Shown here in pieces: positions 19,616 to 30,031 of a stretch of DNA of 64,000 nt. Every line of letters starts with the position of its first letter. Positions within the stretch are counted from its first letter, which is position 1. Origin of the DNA: Paraniabella defluvii (GTDB lineage: Bacteria; Bacteroidota; Bacteroidia; Chitinophagales; Chitinophagaceae). Location of the stretch: NCBI GenBank assembly GCA_019316985.1, contig CP079215.1, forward strand, positions 558,001-622,000. Reading direction: 5' to 3'. A program made the position numbers and the translations under genes. The notes beneath the pieces were generated by a model. That model did no database searches. It worked only from the letters and a program-made list of their open reading frames with translations, and was not told the DNA's origin.

Positions 19616-20240
19616 TTAATTAAGAAAAGTTACCCTGCAGTCAGCTTCTGTATACCCCGAAAGGCTTTGCGTTTCACCGTTACCGTTCGTTTTGCCTTCG
19701 TGCAGCTGATCATCGCTGGTCCTGATCTCGTACTTTACATCTTTCATTGGTTTATTTGCCTCATCAACCAATGTAAATTTTGCCTGGAAATCTTCCCTCC
19801 CGGTTTTTTCCGCTGTATCTGAGCCCTCTTTAGCCGCTTTTTTAACGCTGCCTGGTTCGCCATTTTCATAGCCTGCAGCACTCCTACTCCTTTCGGCACT
19901 CCAACACCGCTACCGATACCAGCACCGCTGCCCCCGCTGCCACTACCGGCATCACCAATCAACACAGTAAAACAACCTAAAATAATGCTCCCGCCATGCG
20001 CCGTTATATCCCCATTCTTGCTGCGGGCATACCACCTATCAATACTGTTGCACTCCCCTTGGTTATAACATCGGGTGGACCCGTACAGGTACACATAGTG
20101 CCAGATGTAGCAGCCGGCATACCCTGAATAAGTACTGTTGGCACTCCGGCAGGTAGCACAGGCCCTCCCACATGCGGTACCAATCCGTTCACTAACGGAC
20201 ACACATGCATATCTCCTACTCTTGCTGCCGGTTGTCCCAT
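19616..20240 (-). CDS. PAAR-repeat spike-tip protein with transthyretin-like C-terminal extension
   Basis: The PAAR domain has the usual repeats: MGQPAARVGDMHVCPLVNG, PTVLIQGMPAATSGTM, SATVLIGGMPAARMG and AHGGSIILGCFTVLIG, with Cys/His positions for the metal site. After a Gly/Ser linker and a helical segment comes a beta domain (FTLVDEANKPMKDVKYEI, DDQLHEGKTNGNGETQSL) typical of the TTR-like extensions that dock cargo on PAAR proteins. Breaks lie near 20030 and 19835. The stop is at 19616, 12 bp before the large putative effector. Confidence 0.88.
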
Positions 20241-20249
20241 AACTATTTT

Positions 20250-20870
20250 TTAATCGATAAAAAAACGTCTTCGCTTTGGCGGTTGATGCTCCGTTTGTTC
20301 TGGTAGAATATCTGTGTCTATCCCCGATGTGGCGACAGGGCCTACACCGGTAGCAGAACTGCTATTAAAGCCACTCAATGCAGCAACCGCGCGCGCCAGC
20401 ACTTCTGTTTTTAATACGGGTGTGGCAACAGGTTTATTAAACCTTGCCAACTGCCACTTTTCCAGCCACTCCCCATCTTCCGGTTCGGTATATACTGCTT
20501 TGAAAAATTCAAAGAACTGTATCTTTTCTTTTTCATTCCATCCCTGCAAATGTTTGATCAGTATTCTCGCATCCCATATCCTTATATAAGCTGTTTTATC
20601 TTCTTCTTTTTTATACATGTAATACTGCAGGAACCGGCACCTCTTCTTTGGTTTCGCTGGTTTCGAAAAGAATGCAATGGTCAAGCTGTATAAAAGGATC
20701 TTCCCTTAGCTGATAAAAATTATTGCTTACATCAAAAGATAAGGCGCCGCATCCCAGATATCCTCATCATTAGTTCCTGTAAATAAGGAGATATAAACAG
20801 GATAAATCTGCATCAGCTTAACGAGGGTATACTCTTCATTCAGGGCCGTATCGTAGCACAGGTATATCAT
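20250..20870 (-). CDS. DUF4123-type T6SS effector adaptor/chaperone
   Basis: DUF4123 proteins load specific effectors onto VgrG or PAAR. Restoring the start at 20870 gives MIYLCYDTALNEEYTLVKL, then YISLFTGTNDEDIWDAAPYL. After breaks near 20735 (T-run) and 20640-20660 follows the family signature YIRIWDARILIKHLQGWNEK...QFFEFFKAVY. The C-terminus is Pro/Ser/Thr-rich and ends PPKRRRFFID. The ATG overlaps the vgrG stop (TGATG), so it is translationally coupled to VgrG and sits directly upstream of PAAR, the expected place for a cargo adaptor. Confidence 0.78.
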
Positions 20871-22784
20871 CAATTAATTTTTACTAATCCTCCCTGTAAA
20901 CTGGCTATACCACTGCCGTTTAAATCGAGCTTGGCGCCTTTTATTTCTGTCATTGATCCCTCTGCCGCCATCTTCGCAGAAGCTTTCATTTTGATATTAA
21001 CACCAGCGGTTTCCGCGTCTCCACAGCGTCAATCTTCACATTCCCGTCTGCCTTGCAGTTAATATTGCCATTGGCCTTTAAATTGATATCTTTTTTCGCC
21101 TCTATATTTACAGAACCTGAAGACTTAATAGTCATATCATCTTCAGAAAATATATACATCTGTTTTTTGCTGGCATCGAATGTAATATTCAGTATTGCCT
21201 CTCCTCCTTCCTGGCAATAAAAAGTAGCACTCTTCCCTTTATAATCAAGGATCATTGCGTAGTGATTGTCTCCATCTTCTCCCGATACAATCTTAATCGA
21301 TCTCCCGTCTTTGCTGTCGGTGAGCCGCACCAGGTTTTTACCTTTATCTTTTGAATTGCCACCGTCGCTGATAGAAAGTGTTCCTTCTTCATCGTCGATC
21401 AAAAGACTCCTCCCTGTTCTTGAACCGATCATCTTTATATGATTACCGCCTTCTGAAATACCGGGTTTATTTTTATCTGTGTAAACAGAACCATTTACAA
21501 AAGGTGTTTCTACATTACCATCCCAAAAGTCTACCATTACCTCGTCATCCTTTTCCGGTATAAAGCGGAAGCCCTTGTCTTTGCCCGCGTGCGGCACCAA
21601 TACGCTGATCCAGGGAGACTTTTCGTCGTCGGCCATCCAAGGAAATTTCACTTTCACACGCGCCAGCCCCGAATCATCTTCATTATCGGTAACAATGGCC
21701 GCCTGGGCTGTAGCCTTGGGTACCATGAGTGGATTGGTATACGGAGGTACCGGCACTTCCAAAGGCACTGCTGTAAAGCGGTTCAGGTAGTTACTGGCAT
21801 TAGAAGCCGTGTGTTGCACCTGGGTAAGCAGGTAACTTTTACCGGCAGTATCCTGCGCATCTTTTATTTTGATGATCTTGCCGATACCCAGCCGGTTGTT
21901 ACGTGTATTGCCGGTAATATATACCGACGAAGCAAGAATGGCCTGTTGCTCCAGTTTGAACTTGTCGTTTACAACCTCCTGCGAAAAGCCGGAGGGAATA
22001 AACATGTTCCGGGGCGTCTTCTATTATTTTCCCGCCCGACTCCTCAGCTGCTTTGATGGCCGGATTATCGGGCGCCTGCTCTTTACTGGTAGCTTCAATA
22101 ACTGCGCTCTTATAAATATCTGTGCTGGCAATTCTTTTGGGCTTTTTACTACCTGCGCTCTTATATTCAAATTGCTGACATCCCCGGAACCGTTAATTCT
22201 ATCGCATTCCCTTCAGGCTTTTTACCAAACTGCAGTTTTTCCCCATCATAAAACATCCATTCGCCAAACCGGGTTGCTAATGAAGACAGGAAACCAAAAC
22301 CGGTTTGATCATACTGCACCGTATAATGCAGCTCTTTCGTATTTTGGGGTTCTTATTAATACTATTTTTCAGCGAAGAGTTCTGGAATACCCCATCGATA
22401 ATGGCATCCAGCTTTTTTATAAAACGAATGATATTGTGTCAGCTCGTTTACTTTACAAAACAAGCCACAGCCATCAATTCTGAATTCATAAAAATGTTCA
22501 TCTACTAATGAAGAGTTCACCTCGAGAATAACACCCTTAAATTTATAATTGACGGTTTCTCCGTCTTTAAAGTTCAGTTGAACCTCTTTTCCTAAAACCT
22601 CTTTTTTAAAATTGATAATTGAATTAAGCGTTCCCTCATCATTTAAGGGGCGGATAGAAAATGAAAAACTGTTTACATTGATCAGCGATTCACTTAATAA
22701 CAGGTTGGAAAAAACTACCGGATTATTGCTGTTATAATCCTGTATGGTGATCTCTGTTTTCGCGAGTATAGAGTTTTCAGGCAT
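20870..22784 (-). CDS. vgrG: T6SS spike protein VgrG/TssI
   Basis: About 637 residues. The N-terminal gp27-like part (EITIQDYNSNNPVVFSNL, VNSFSFSIRPLNDEGT, YEFRIDGCGLFCKV) is followed by a central OB-fold/gp5-like region (ARVKVKFPWMADDEKSPWI, PEKDDEVMVDFWDGNVETP). The C-terminal beta-helix is built of repeats (SGSVNIEAKKDINLKANGN, INCKADGNVKIDA). Breaks lie near 22340-22390, 22000-22170 and 21010. The repaired tail ends GIASLQGGLVKIN. It is the first gene of the minus-strand T6SS block, divergent from the tssG-like gene. Confidence 0.92.
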
Positions 22785-22911
22785 CTGGCATCTTTTTTAA
22801 GATTCTTCAAACTACTACAGAGGGGCTAAAACCAATGTAAGTCTTGAATTAAAGTTGAAACGGGTTAACTGCTTCGCATTGTAAATTTAGAATATTAAAA
22901 AGCGTGGCTCT

Positions 22912-22929
22912 ATCACTATTTTTAGTGAT
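22912..22929. promoter_or_regulatory. Palindrome between divergent T6SS operons (candidate operator)
   Basis: A perfect inverted repeat, ATCACTA-TTTT-TAGTGAT, lies in the 231-bp spacer between vgrG (minus) and the tssG-like gene (plus). Its place 23 bp upstream of a plausible plus-strand -7 element suggests a regulator site acting on one or both operons. Confidence 0.4.
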
Positions 22930-22951
22930 GCGCCCTATTAAAGGTTTGATA

Positions 22952-22959
22952 TAATTTTG
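22952..22959 (+). promoter_or_regulatory. Candidate -7 element of the plus-strand T6SS operon
   Basis: TAATTTTG matches TAnnTTTG and lies 57 bp before the tssG-like start. No convincing -33 element is seen at the expected spacing, so it may depend on an activator. Confidence 0.35.
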
Positions 22960-23015
22960 AATGAAACTAAATCATGGAGCACTTATCGCATCAAAAGACC
23001 AGCTATTAAAATATC

Positions 23016-23914
23016 ATGAACAGCCCCAGTAACAATTCCGTATTTAAATCAGCTTTCCTGGCAGAAGCCGTTTTTGCTTCGCTTACGGAGGCAGGTCATG
23101 CGGCTAACACTATAAGGGTTTTTAATAAGGGAGGATTCAGGAAAGGATTCAGCAACGATATAGAGCAGGTAGTGGTTGAGGAGTTGGAGCAACAACATGG
23201 CTTTGAGATAACAATCAACCGCGATGGTATTTATGACCTGTTACCGGAGGGGTTATTTCATCAGTCGAAAGGCAATAACAGGATTAATTCGGTTCAGGAT
23301 GCCGTGGAAGAACACAAGCAATTCAAAGAAGAAGAAAAACTGGCAAGAAAATTTTTTACACCGCTGGAACAATTGCTTTTCCTGTACAGGGCTAAAGCCG
23401 AAACAGCCGAACGTGAAGCATTGTACGACATTCAAAACGGGCAGCTAACTAACTCCTTTTATCACTTCTGGAACATAGATACCAGCCTGCCGGACGAGCC
23501 TGCAAGCCGGCTCCTGCGGCTAATGCCCTATGCCGACACAATTAAATCGGATATTGAAGCAACTACAGCAGCGCTATCGTACGTGCTGCAAAGAAAAGTA
23601 AGCATACAAGCTGTGTTATTGCCGGACACCTGTTTGCTGCAGCAACAAAGCTTAGGCGAACAATACCTTGGAGTAAATGCTACAATAGGCAATACAATAG
23701 GAGAATGGATGCCCTGCTGGCAATGCAGCATATCCGGTATTCGGATGACGATCTTGTCATGTATATTGAAGAAGGCGCATTCAAAAAAATAACAGATCGT
23801 TTTATAGAGATATTCGTTCCTGTTGATGTAGACGTGTTGCTTGATTTCAGACAGGCAGACCATATACAGAAAGAAACATATGAAAATATATTAGGAGTTG
23901 GTACTTATTTATAA
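23016..23914 (+). CDS. tssG: T6SS-iii baseplate subunit, TssG-like
   Basis: About 299 residues after repair of a break near 23700-23720. The N-terminal half contains HGFEITINRDGIYDLLPEGL, a baseplate-type motif, followed by an acidic helical region and FYHFWNIDTSLPDEPASRLL. The C-terminal half reads LLAMQHIRYSDDDLVMYIEE and ends NILGVGTYL. No other TssG candidate is present, and it heads the operon with TssN, TssK, TssO, TssP, TssE and TssF. Assignment to TssG rests on context and weak resemblance. Confidence 0.6.
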
Positions 23915-23938
23915 GTACCGCATTCAAAACTCAACAAA

Positions 23939-24790
23939 ATGGCCTTAAAATATTTTTTAATTTTTGCGGGTGCTTTCTTTGCTTCGTCTATGATCATAAT
24001 GGCTTTTATAAAGCCGTTAAGCAGCAGCTTTGGCAATTATGGTAAGAAACCCTGGATATTCAACCTGGTTTCTTCAGCGCTGGTTTCAGGCATCGCCTTT
24101 GCTACTACCTATATCACTAAAAATCTTTTTTACTTTCTGGATCCTGTCTGCAGTATTCCTGTTGTTCGGCATTGTTATCGTATTAATGGTGCACAAAAAA
24201 TACTTCAGGATACGACATGATAACTGGGGTAAACAATTTTTCGCCGAATTCCTGTTCGCTCTTTCTATTATACTTCTTTGCGTTGCTATTTTTTCTTCGC
24301 TGCAATATTTTATAAAGGATAAAGACTTCATGCACTTTCCAACCCTGCTGTGCATGCTTTTCCTGTTAATACCCTTTTATTGCTACATACGTTTGATGCA
24401 GCGCTGGCTATTCCCGAGCCATCCTATCATTACTGGCAATACCCTGTCAACCATCCTATTGACCTCCCCGATGAAGATGAAAGGGAACGGCTATATGTTA
24501 TCGGGCTGGAAATTCCCAAGAAGGTAACTGATATGGAACGAACCTATTTCACGGTAAAAGCGCCCGAGAATATGAAACTGGGAGACCTGTTTTATCATTT
24601 TATTAATGATTATAATGAAGTGCAAAGTGAAACACCTATACAATATGCAAATGGAGAAAGCGTACATGACTGGACTTTTCGAACCAAGCCTAAATGGTAC
24701 AACTCGTCCCGGGTCCTGGATCCGGCATTAACCATCAAATACAGCAAACTAAAAGAAAACTCCGTAGTGATCTGTGAAAGGGTTGTTTAA
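23939..24790 (+). CDS. tssN: T6SS-iii membrane protein TssN
   Basis: Subtype-iii-specific inner-membrane component. After joining three frames (breaks near 24135 and 24400) it has about five transmembrane segments: YFLIFAGAFFASSMIIMAF, LVSSALVSGIAFATTY, ILSAVFLLFGIVIVLMV, LSIILLCVAIFSSL and LLCMLFLLIPFYCYI. A cytoplasmic domain follows (RLYVIGLEIPKKVTDMERTY, KLKENSVVICERVV). Total length is about 284 residues, as expected for TssN. It probably anchors the baseplate in place of the TssJLM complex of other subtypes. Confidence 0.8.
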
Positions 24791-24814
24791 GGTTAGGAAA
24801 ACAGCAATTAAATT

Positions 24815-25987
24815 ATGGAACAAAACAACACATATCCGCATGTTAACTGGACCGATGGGATGAAATTGAATAAAGATGCTTTTATTGCTCAAAGCAATGC
24901 GCATACTTTTGATCTCTACCGTCTCCTTTCTTCAACGCTTTCGCCCATACGATATGGCGTGCTTCCCGTTGAGAACAGTTTCAATGTCACAATCAATACG
25001 GATAACCAAAATACCTTGCGTGTCAGTATCTTATCCTGCAAGGCTATAACTATTGGCGGTGCCTATATTAACATTAATGCTACCGAAGCCAATAACCACA
25101 CAGATTCCAACGCCTCTGTATTGCTCTCATTGCCTTCTTCGGTTAACGAAGTATATTGGGTAGTACTCATTCTAAATCCTTTTGACCGTATACCTTTCGG
25201 GAATATCAATCCGCAGGAAAACCCGCCACGATTTCCCTATGTAAAGCCAGGTTATAACATACAGCTGGCAGCCAATCATGAGCTGAACCAGTATGCACAA
25301 AATCCTTACGCCCTGGTCATCGGCAAACTAGAACATGCAGGCGGTTATTTAAAGGTAGATGCTGAATATATGGCGCCCTGTCTGTCGGTCAGCGCCTCAC
25401 AGGATTTACTGGGCCTTCATGCCGAGCTGGATACATTCCTGGCGAACCTGGAACAGGCCTGTGCGCAAATAGTTCAGAAGATTTTTAAAAGAAGCCAGCA
25501 AAATGAACTGGCAGAACTGGCACAATTTGTTTGCGACCGCCTGGCACTTTACTTAAGCAAAGCTATTACGGATTTCAGGTGGTTGTACATTCATGAGTCG
25601 CCGGCAAAAATGATCAGCGCTATTGTAGGGCTGGCAAGGGCTCTTAAAAACACCATTGATCTTCGTACCGGCTCGGGAAAAGAAGAGCTGATGAATTATT
25701 TAAGCGAATGGAGTGAGCTCAACCAGGGAGAACTGGAAGCTTTGTTAAATAACATGGCAATGCTGCGTTACAATCATAATGACATCAACGAAAATGTAAA
25801 CAGCATTATTCAATTCGCAAAAGTGGTTGGAAAACTTTTCAGCACGCTCAGTAGCCTTGAGTTCATCGGGAAGAAAAAAGAATCTGGCATTTTCGTAAAA
25901 GAAGGTTATATCAATGACCCGGGAGAGAGCAGCAATGCACCGAAACCCAAAAGAAGGTTTTTGGATAATTATATATCAGGTAAATAG
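24815..25987 (+). CDS. tssK: T6SS baseplate subunit TssK
   Basis: Intact 390-residue TssK, which connects the baseplate to the membrane complex. The N-terminal VNWTDGMKLNKDAFIAQSNA matches the VxWxxGMxLxxxHF-type opening of TssK proteins. The N-terminal half is beta-rich, with PSSVNEVYWVVLILNPF. The C-terminal half is helical (LDTFLANLEQACAQIVQKIF, DFRWLYIHESPAKMISAIV). It starts 24 bp after tssN. It is one of the few long genes here without a frameshift. Confidence 0.85.
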   Translation: MEQNNTYPHVNWTDGMKLNKDAFIAQSNAHTFDLYRLLSSTLSPIRYGVLPVENSFNVTINTDNQNTLRVSILSCKAITIGGAYININATEANNHTDSNASVLLSLPSSVNEVYWVVLILNPFDRIPFGNINPQENPPRFPYVKPGYNIQLAANHELNQYAQNPYALVIGKLEHAGGYLKVDAEYMAPCLSVSASQDLLGLHAELDTFLANLEQACAQIVQKIFKRSQQNELAELAQFVCDRLALYLSKAITDFRWLYIHESPAKMISAIVGLARALKNTIDLRTGSGKEELMNYLSEWSELNQGELEALLNNMAMLRYNHNDINENVNSIIQFAKVVGKLFSTLSSLEFIGKKKESGIFVKEGYINDPGESSNAPKPKRRFLDNYISGK

Positions 25988-26014
25988 CTATATCATCATA
26001 CTAAAGAAATCGAG

Positions 26015-26536
26015 ATGAAACCACTAAATGTTCAGGATAGACAAAGAGCTTTTCAAAGATTTTTAATATTCTTTATTCTTACCATAGCGGTGATCATTAC
26101 CGCGGTATTCTTTGGCATCAAGATACCCTATGCCGAAAATGAAAAACTACAGCAGCAACTGGCGATTGTTGATAAAGAAAATCATTTCAGGAATGACTTC
26201 AGCCAGGCAATGAGTGAAGCCCAGTCGTTGCTCGACACCGTAAATATGGATCCCCAAAAGTCGGGGCTGCTCGATGGAAGAATAACCCAAAAGATACAGG
26301 AGATGGATGCCATGCTGGCTAAAAACGACGTTACTTCCAAAGGATTATATAGCCAGGTTATTAAATCACTCAATAGCATGCAATCGGACAAAAGAGGATT
26401 ACGGGCTGCCGGCAATAAAGATTCGGTGGTAGCCATGTACAATATGCAGATACTGGAACTCAAAAATTCGTTAGCAAAATGGCAGGAGTCGTATAACCAG
26501 CTGCAAACACAAAATTTGATACTAAGGCAAAAATAA
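26015..26536 (+). CDS. tssO: T6SS-iii envelope protein TssO
   Basis: Intact 173-residue protein with one N-terminal transmembrane segment (FQRFLIFFILTIAVIITAVF) and a periplasmic coiled coil (AENEKLQQQLAIVDKEN, ILELKNSLAKWQESYNQL). This matches TssO, a subtype-iii marker that forms part of the trans-envelope complex with TssN and TssP. It sits between tssK and tssP with short spacers. Confidence 0.85.
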   Translation: MKPLNVQDRQRAFQRFLIFFILTIAVIITAVFFGIKIPYAENEKLQQQLAIVDKENHFRNDFSQAMSEAQSLLDTVNMDPQKSGLLDGRITQKIQEMDAMLAKNDVTSKGLYSQVIKSLNSMQSDKRGLRAAGNKDSVVAMYNMQILELKNSLAKWQESYNQLQTQNLILRQK

Positions 26537-26559
26537 TCGTGTAACCGAAAAATACAGAC

Positions 26560-27645
26560 ATGCATTCTTCGCTTTCTAAAAGATGGGCAGGCATTGACTT
26601 CAAGGTATGGATATGTTTACTGGTACTGATAATTTTATCGGTAATGCTGCTTTCGTATAAAGTAGTTACCAATATACCTTGCCCCGACTTTACTATTAAG
26701 GCGAAGGGGAAGTTAAGCCATGCCGAGGCCGGGGAACCCAAACTTTTTATATTAACGAACAGATTACCTTCTTTACGTCCGGAACGAGCAAAACCAGCAA
26801 CATTGTATGGGATTTTGACGACGGTACCGAGAAAAAGGCGGGCACCGTCACTTCGCATGTGTATACAACAGAAGGCTATTACCTGGTTAAAGCCCTGTTG
26901 AATGGAAAATGCCTGCAATCATTTAATCTCCGTATTACGCAAAGTAATACTACACTTAATATTAGCGCCCCTGCCGTAAGTCCCATTATTTCAGCAGACA
27001 TCGTATCTGTAGGAGATGAGGCTCTTTTTAATACCAGCGCTATTGGGGCCAACTACGAGTGGAGTGTTGAGGAACTCGCTTCAATCCCCGTTCAAAATAC
27101 ACGTTTGGCCAAATTAATTTTTACAAAGGCAGGCACCTTTTGTAGTGCTGAAAGTAGACAATGATAAGATTTATAAAAAGATAGTGCAGGTAACCGACGC
27201 AGGGGCCCATTTAGATCAGGCAGGCGCACTACCACCGGTATCGCCCATGGATATGCCACCTGTTCCCCAGGAGCCTCTACCACTGGATGACAAAAAGCCT
27301 CTTGAAGAAACAAAGCCGGGCAGTGAAACTCCCGCCCAGGAACCGGTTGTACCTCCGGCTAAAGTATACGACCAATTACCAGAACCGGCTATCAAATCGA
27401 TGGTACAGGGTGTTATCGATGGCAACAAGAACGTGGAAGATTTTAATAATATACTTTGTAATGGAGCGGGCACCAAGGTAATGGCCAATAATGAAGCAAC
27501 TACATTTGCTGCGCTATGTAACGAGCTTAAAGAAAAGAAGGGCGTATTAATTCTAAAGAAGAAAAGAAAAATAGAATCCTTTAAAGTAGTGAGGGATGAC
27601 ACAAACGGTAACTGCGTAAAAATCATCCTTATTACATATAAATGA
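26560..27645 (+). CDS. tssP: T6SS-iii envelope protein TssP with PKD-like domains
   Basis: About 360 residues after repair of breaks near 26730-26750, 26850 and 27145. A transmembrane segment (VWICLLVLIILSVMLLSY) is followed by a first PKD/Ig-like beta domain (NIVWDFDDGTEKKAGTV, SHVYTTEGYYLVKALLNGKC) and a second one (SVGDEALFNTSAIGANYEW). Next comes a Pro/Glu-rich linker (PPVPQEPLPLDDKKPLEE) and a C-terminal domain ending VKIILITYK. The linker could span the periplasm. TssP is specific to Bacteroidetes-type T6SS. Confidence 0.8.
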
Positions 27646-27650
27646 TTGTT

Positions 27651-28082
27651 ATGCCAGACTACATCAAATTACCTATACGATTTCATCACTTTTTGACAAC
27701 AAAAAGCTACCGGTTTGTAATTTGCTGGACTCCGTTTACAGAAACCTGCACCTGATCATTACCACCGTTCCGGGCGAAAACAAAACTGATGAGCACTATG
27801 GCTCTTCTTTCTGGGATAGCGACTACGATATACACCTGAATAATGATGTGAGAAAAGAATTGATCATCAGCAGCCTGAAAAGCCAGATCAGCCGATATGA
27901 AAAAGAATAACCGATGTATCGCTGGATGTAAGTGTGAGGCTGTCAACGGCCATCATCAATAATATGGAGGTACAAAAAAGAAAATAGAGATCACAGTAAG
28001 AGGTAAAACCAAGCGCAATATGGAAGCGTTTACTTTCCAGACGGGTTTTTTATCAGCCCCTATACGCTGGACTAAGGAATAA
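27651..28082 (+). CDS. tssE: T6SS baseplate subunit TssE (gp25-like)
   Basis: Small gp25/lysozyme-like baseplate wedge protein that starts sheath polymerisation. It starts MPDYIKLPIRF, followed by LLDSVYRNLHLIITTVPGE, then YGSSFWDSDYDIHLNNDVRK with the EPR-region-like helix ELIISSLKSQISRYE. The C-terminal part (VSLDVSVRLSTAIINN, KIEITVRGKTKRN) is in other frames and ends SAPIRWTKE. Breaks lie near 27700, 27905 and 27975. About 143 residues. Confidence 0.8.
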
Positions 28083-28121
28083 CCGCATTAAAAACCAGGT
28101 AACTATAAATATTAACTAGCA

Positions 28122-29953
28122 ATGGATGTACAAAGCAGAGAGCAGATAAAAGACAGGATGATACGACTGGCTGCCGAGCACTGGAACCTGGAGGAGAACG
28201 AAATAGAAGCCAACTTCGACCCGCTGGTAGTATTACTTTTTGATGCCGTTGCGGGCGAAATAGAATCGCTGGGATACCGCCTTAAGGACATTCAAAGCAA
28301 CCTATTGAATGAACTGGCCGCGTTAATGCTTCCTCATTCCCTGTTAAGAGCTAAACCAGCATCCTGCATCCTTACTGCGCGGCCAGCGGAGGACACCTGC
28401 TTTTTAAAAGCTGAAACCAATTTCAGCACTATTGCCAAAACATCAGGCGCAGATGAAGCCGCTAAAGAAACGGAATTAAATTTTACTCCTATTGGCGAGG
28501 TGAAGCTGCTAAAGGTTAACCTGGGTTACTTACGCGCCGGCAACCGTGTTTATAAATATACAGACGATGGCAAAAAAACAATTCAATACCAGGAGTCTGA
28601 TTCCGGCAATATGATCCGGCAAATACATTTTACACAGGCAAATCGCCCATTCTCTCCCTGGCCGGATTGCAATTATTCTTTGACTTAAAAGGACATTCGG
28701 AGGCCGGCAATTTTTATTTTGCGCTGCAGGATGCCACTCTTTCGATCAACCACACCGATATCACATTGCAAAAGGGCTTTTTAAGAACAATCAATATGAA
28801 ACTTCCGTTCGGGACGCTTTTACCAATGACACGGATTATTCGCGTAAAATACAAAGGGAGATTGCAGGCATCTACGCCAACCAGTTCTTAACAATAAATG
28901 AGCAGGCGGAAGCCATAGCCCATAGCCCCGCATCGCCAATAATACTTCAGAACCTCCCCGAAAAACTGGCACAGGAAATCAATGGGCCGCATACAGCTTT
29001 TTGTACGCTCACTTTAAGGCGGCCATTTAACATAGAAATTATCGAACGGCTGCAAATAGCCATCAATGCTTTTCCGCCATCAACAGAAAAATGGAGCGCG
29101 TTTTTCATAAGACAGAAAAATGGGTGAACATTATTCCGCTGCAACTTCACGGCACTTACCTGGATATTCACGCTATCGAAAATATCAACGGTACGAGGTA
29201 CCGGTTACAGAATGCCAATTACGACAGCAAGGTGGAGGAAGGCCAGGCGATAATACGGGCTGCCCGGGTAAGCAAGAGCAGCAGCAATGATATACGCAAC
29301 GCGCTGAAAAGCCTTCTGGAAGCCATTCGCGATGAAAGCGCCTACTTTAGCAGAACAAGTAATGATTTTATCAGCTCCCGCCTTAACGAGATATCGAAAA
29401 CATTAACCCGGCTGGAAGACCAGGTGCAGCTATCGAAAGATGCCAAACCTACTTTCCGGTATGTACTACTAAAATCCAAAAATCCGGGTGAAAATGTGCA
29501 GATATCCTACTGGACAACCGCACCGGTTGAAGCAGCTTTGTAAAAGCCAACGCAGCGTTTAAACCTGTACAGCACAGCCTGGTAGAGGCCGGAAGCTGCT
29601 ACTCCATTACGCCCGCTGTTGGCGGCATGGAAATATTGAATGATTATGCACAAAAACAGATGCTGGTGAGACAGCTTTCTTCCAAAGGCAGGGTTGTATC
29701 TATTGAAGATATCAAACTTTTATGTTATGAAATTTTTGGGCAAAAACTGAAAGAAGTACGCGTTCAAAAAACAATGAAAGTGCTTCCCGGAGCCTACTCC
29801 GGTATAAGCCGGTTTATTGAAATTATTCTTTCTGTTGCAAATGAAACTTACTCGGAAGAAGAAAGAGTATACCTGGTAAAACAGCTTTCCTATCAATTGG
29901 AATTGAATGGTTCTTTTATGTTTCCATTCGAGATCACTATTACCGAGATATAA
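28122..29953 (+). CDS. tssF: T6SS baseplate subunit TssF
   Basis: About 610 residues across four pieces (breaks near 28650-28670, 28780-28800, 29075 and 29540). The N-terminal REQIKDRMIRLAAEHWNLEE, LVVLLFDAVAGEIESLGYRL and LAALMLPHSLLRAKPASCIL are the usual TssF opening with its MLP...RAKPA element. The C-terminus includes LLCYEIFGQKLKEVRVQK and ELNGSFMFPFEITITEI. It is the last gene of the plus-strand core operon and converges on clpV. Confidence 0.85.
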
Positions 29954-29975
29954 ATTTGCTTTAAAACATCAGTAA

Positions 29976-30010
29976 ATAGTTTGAGCAGCAGTACTCGTCG
30001 GCTCAACTAT
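29976..30010. terminator. Hairpin between convergent tssF and clpV
   Basis: The inverted repeat ATAGTTTGAGC / GCTCAACTAT (one bulged base, 14-base loop) lies in the 78-bp convergent gap. It lacks a strong U-tract, so termination may be weak or rely on other factors. Confidence 0.45.
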
Positions 30011-30031
30011 ATGAATCCTTATTTTTCACTA

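Noticed and set aside
21869..22483. Plus-strand open frame of 204 codons within vgrG
   Set aside because: It is antisense to the VgrG coding region, which is continuous on the minus strand once frameshifts are repaired.
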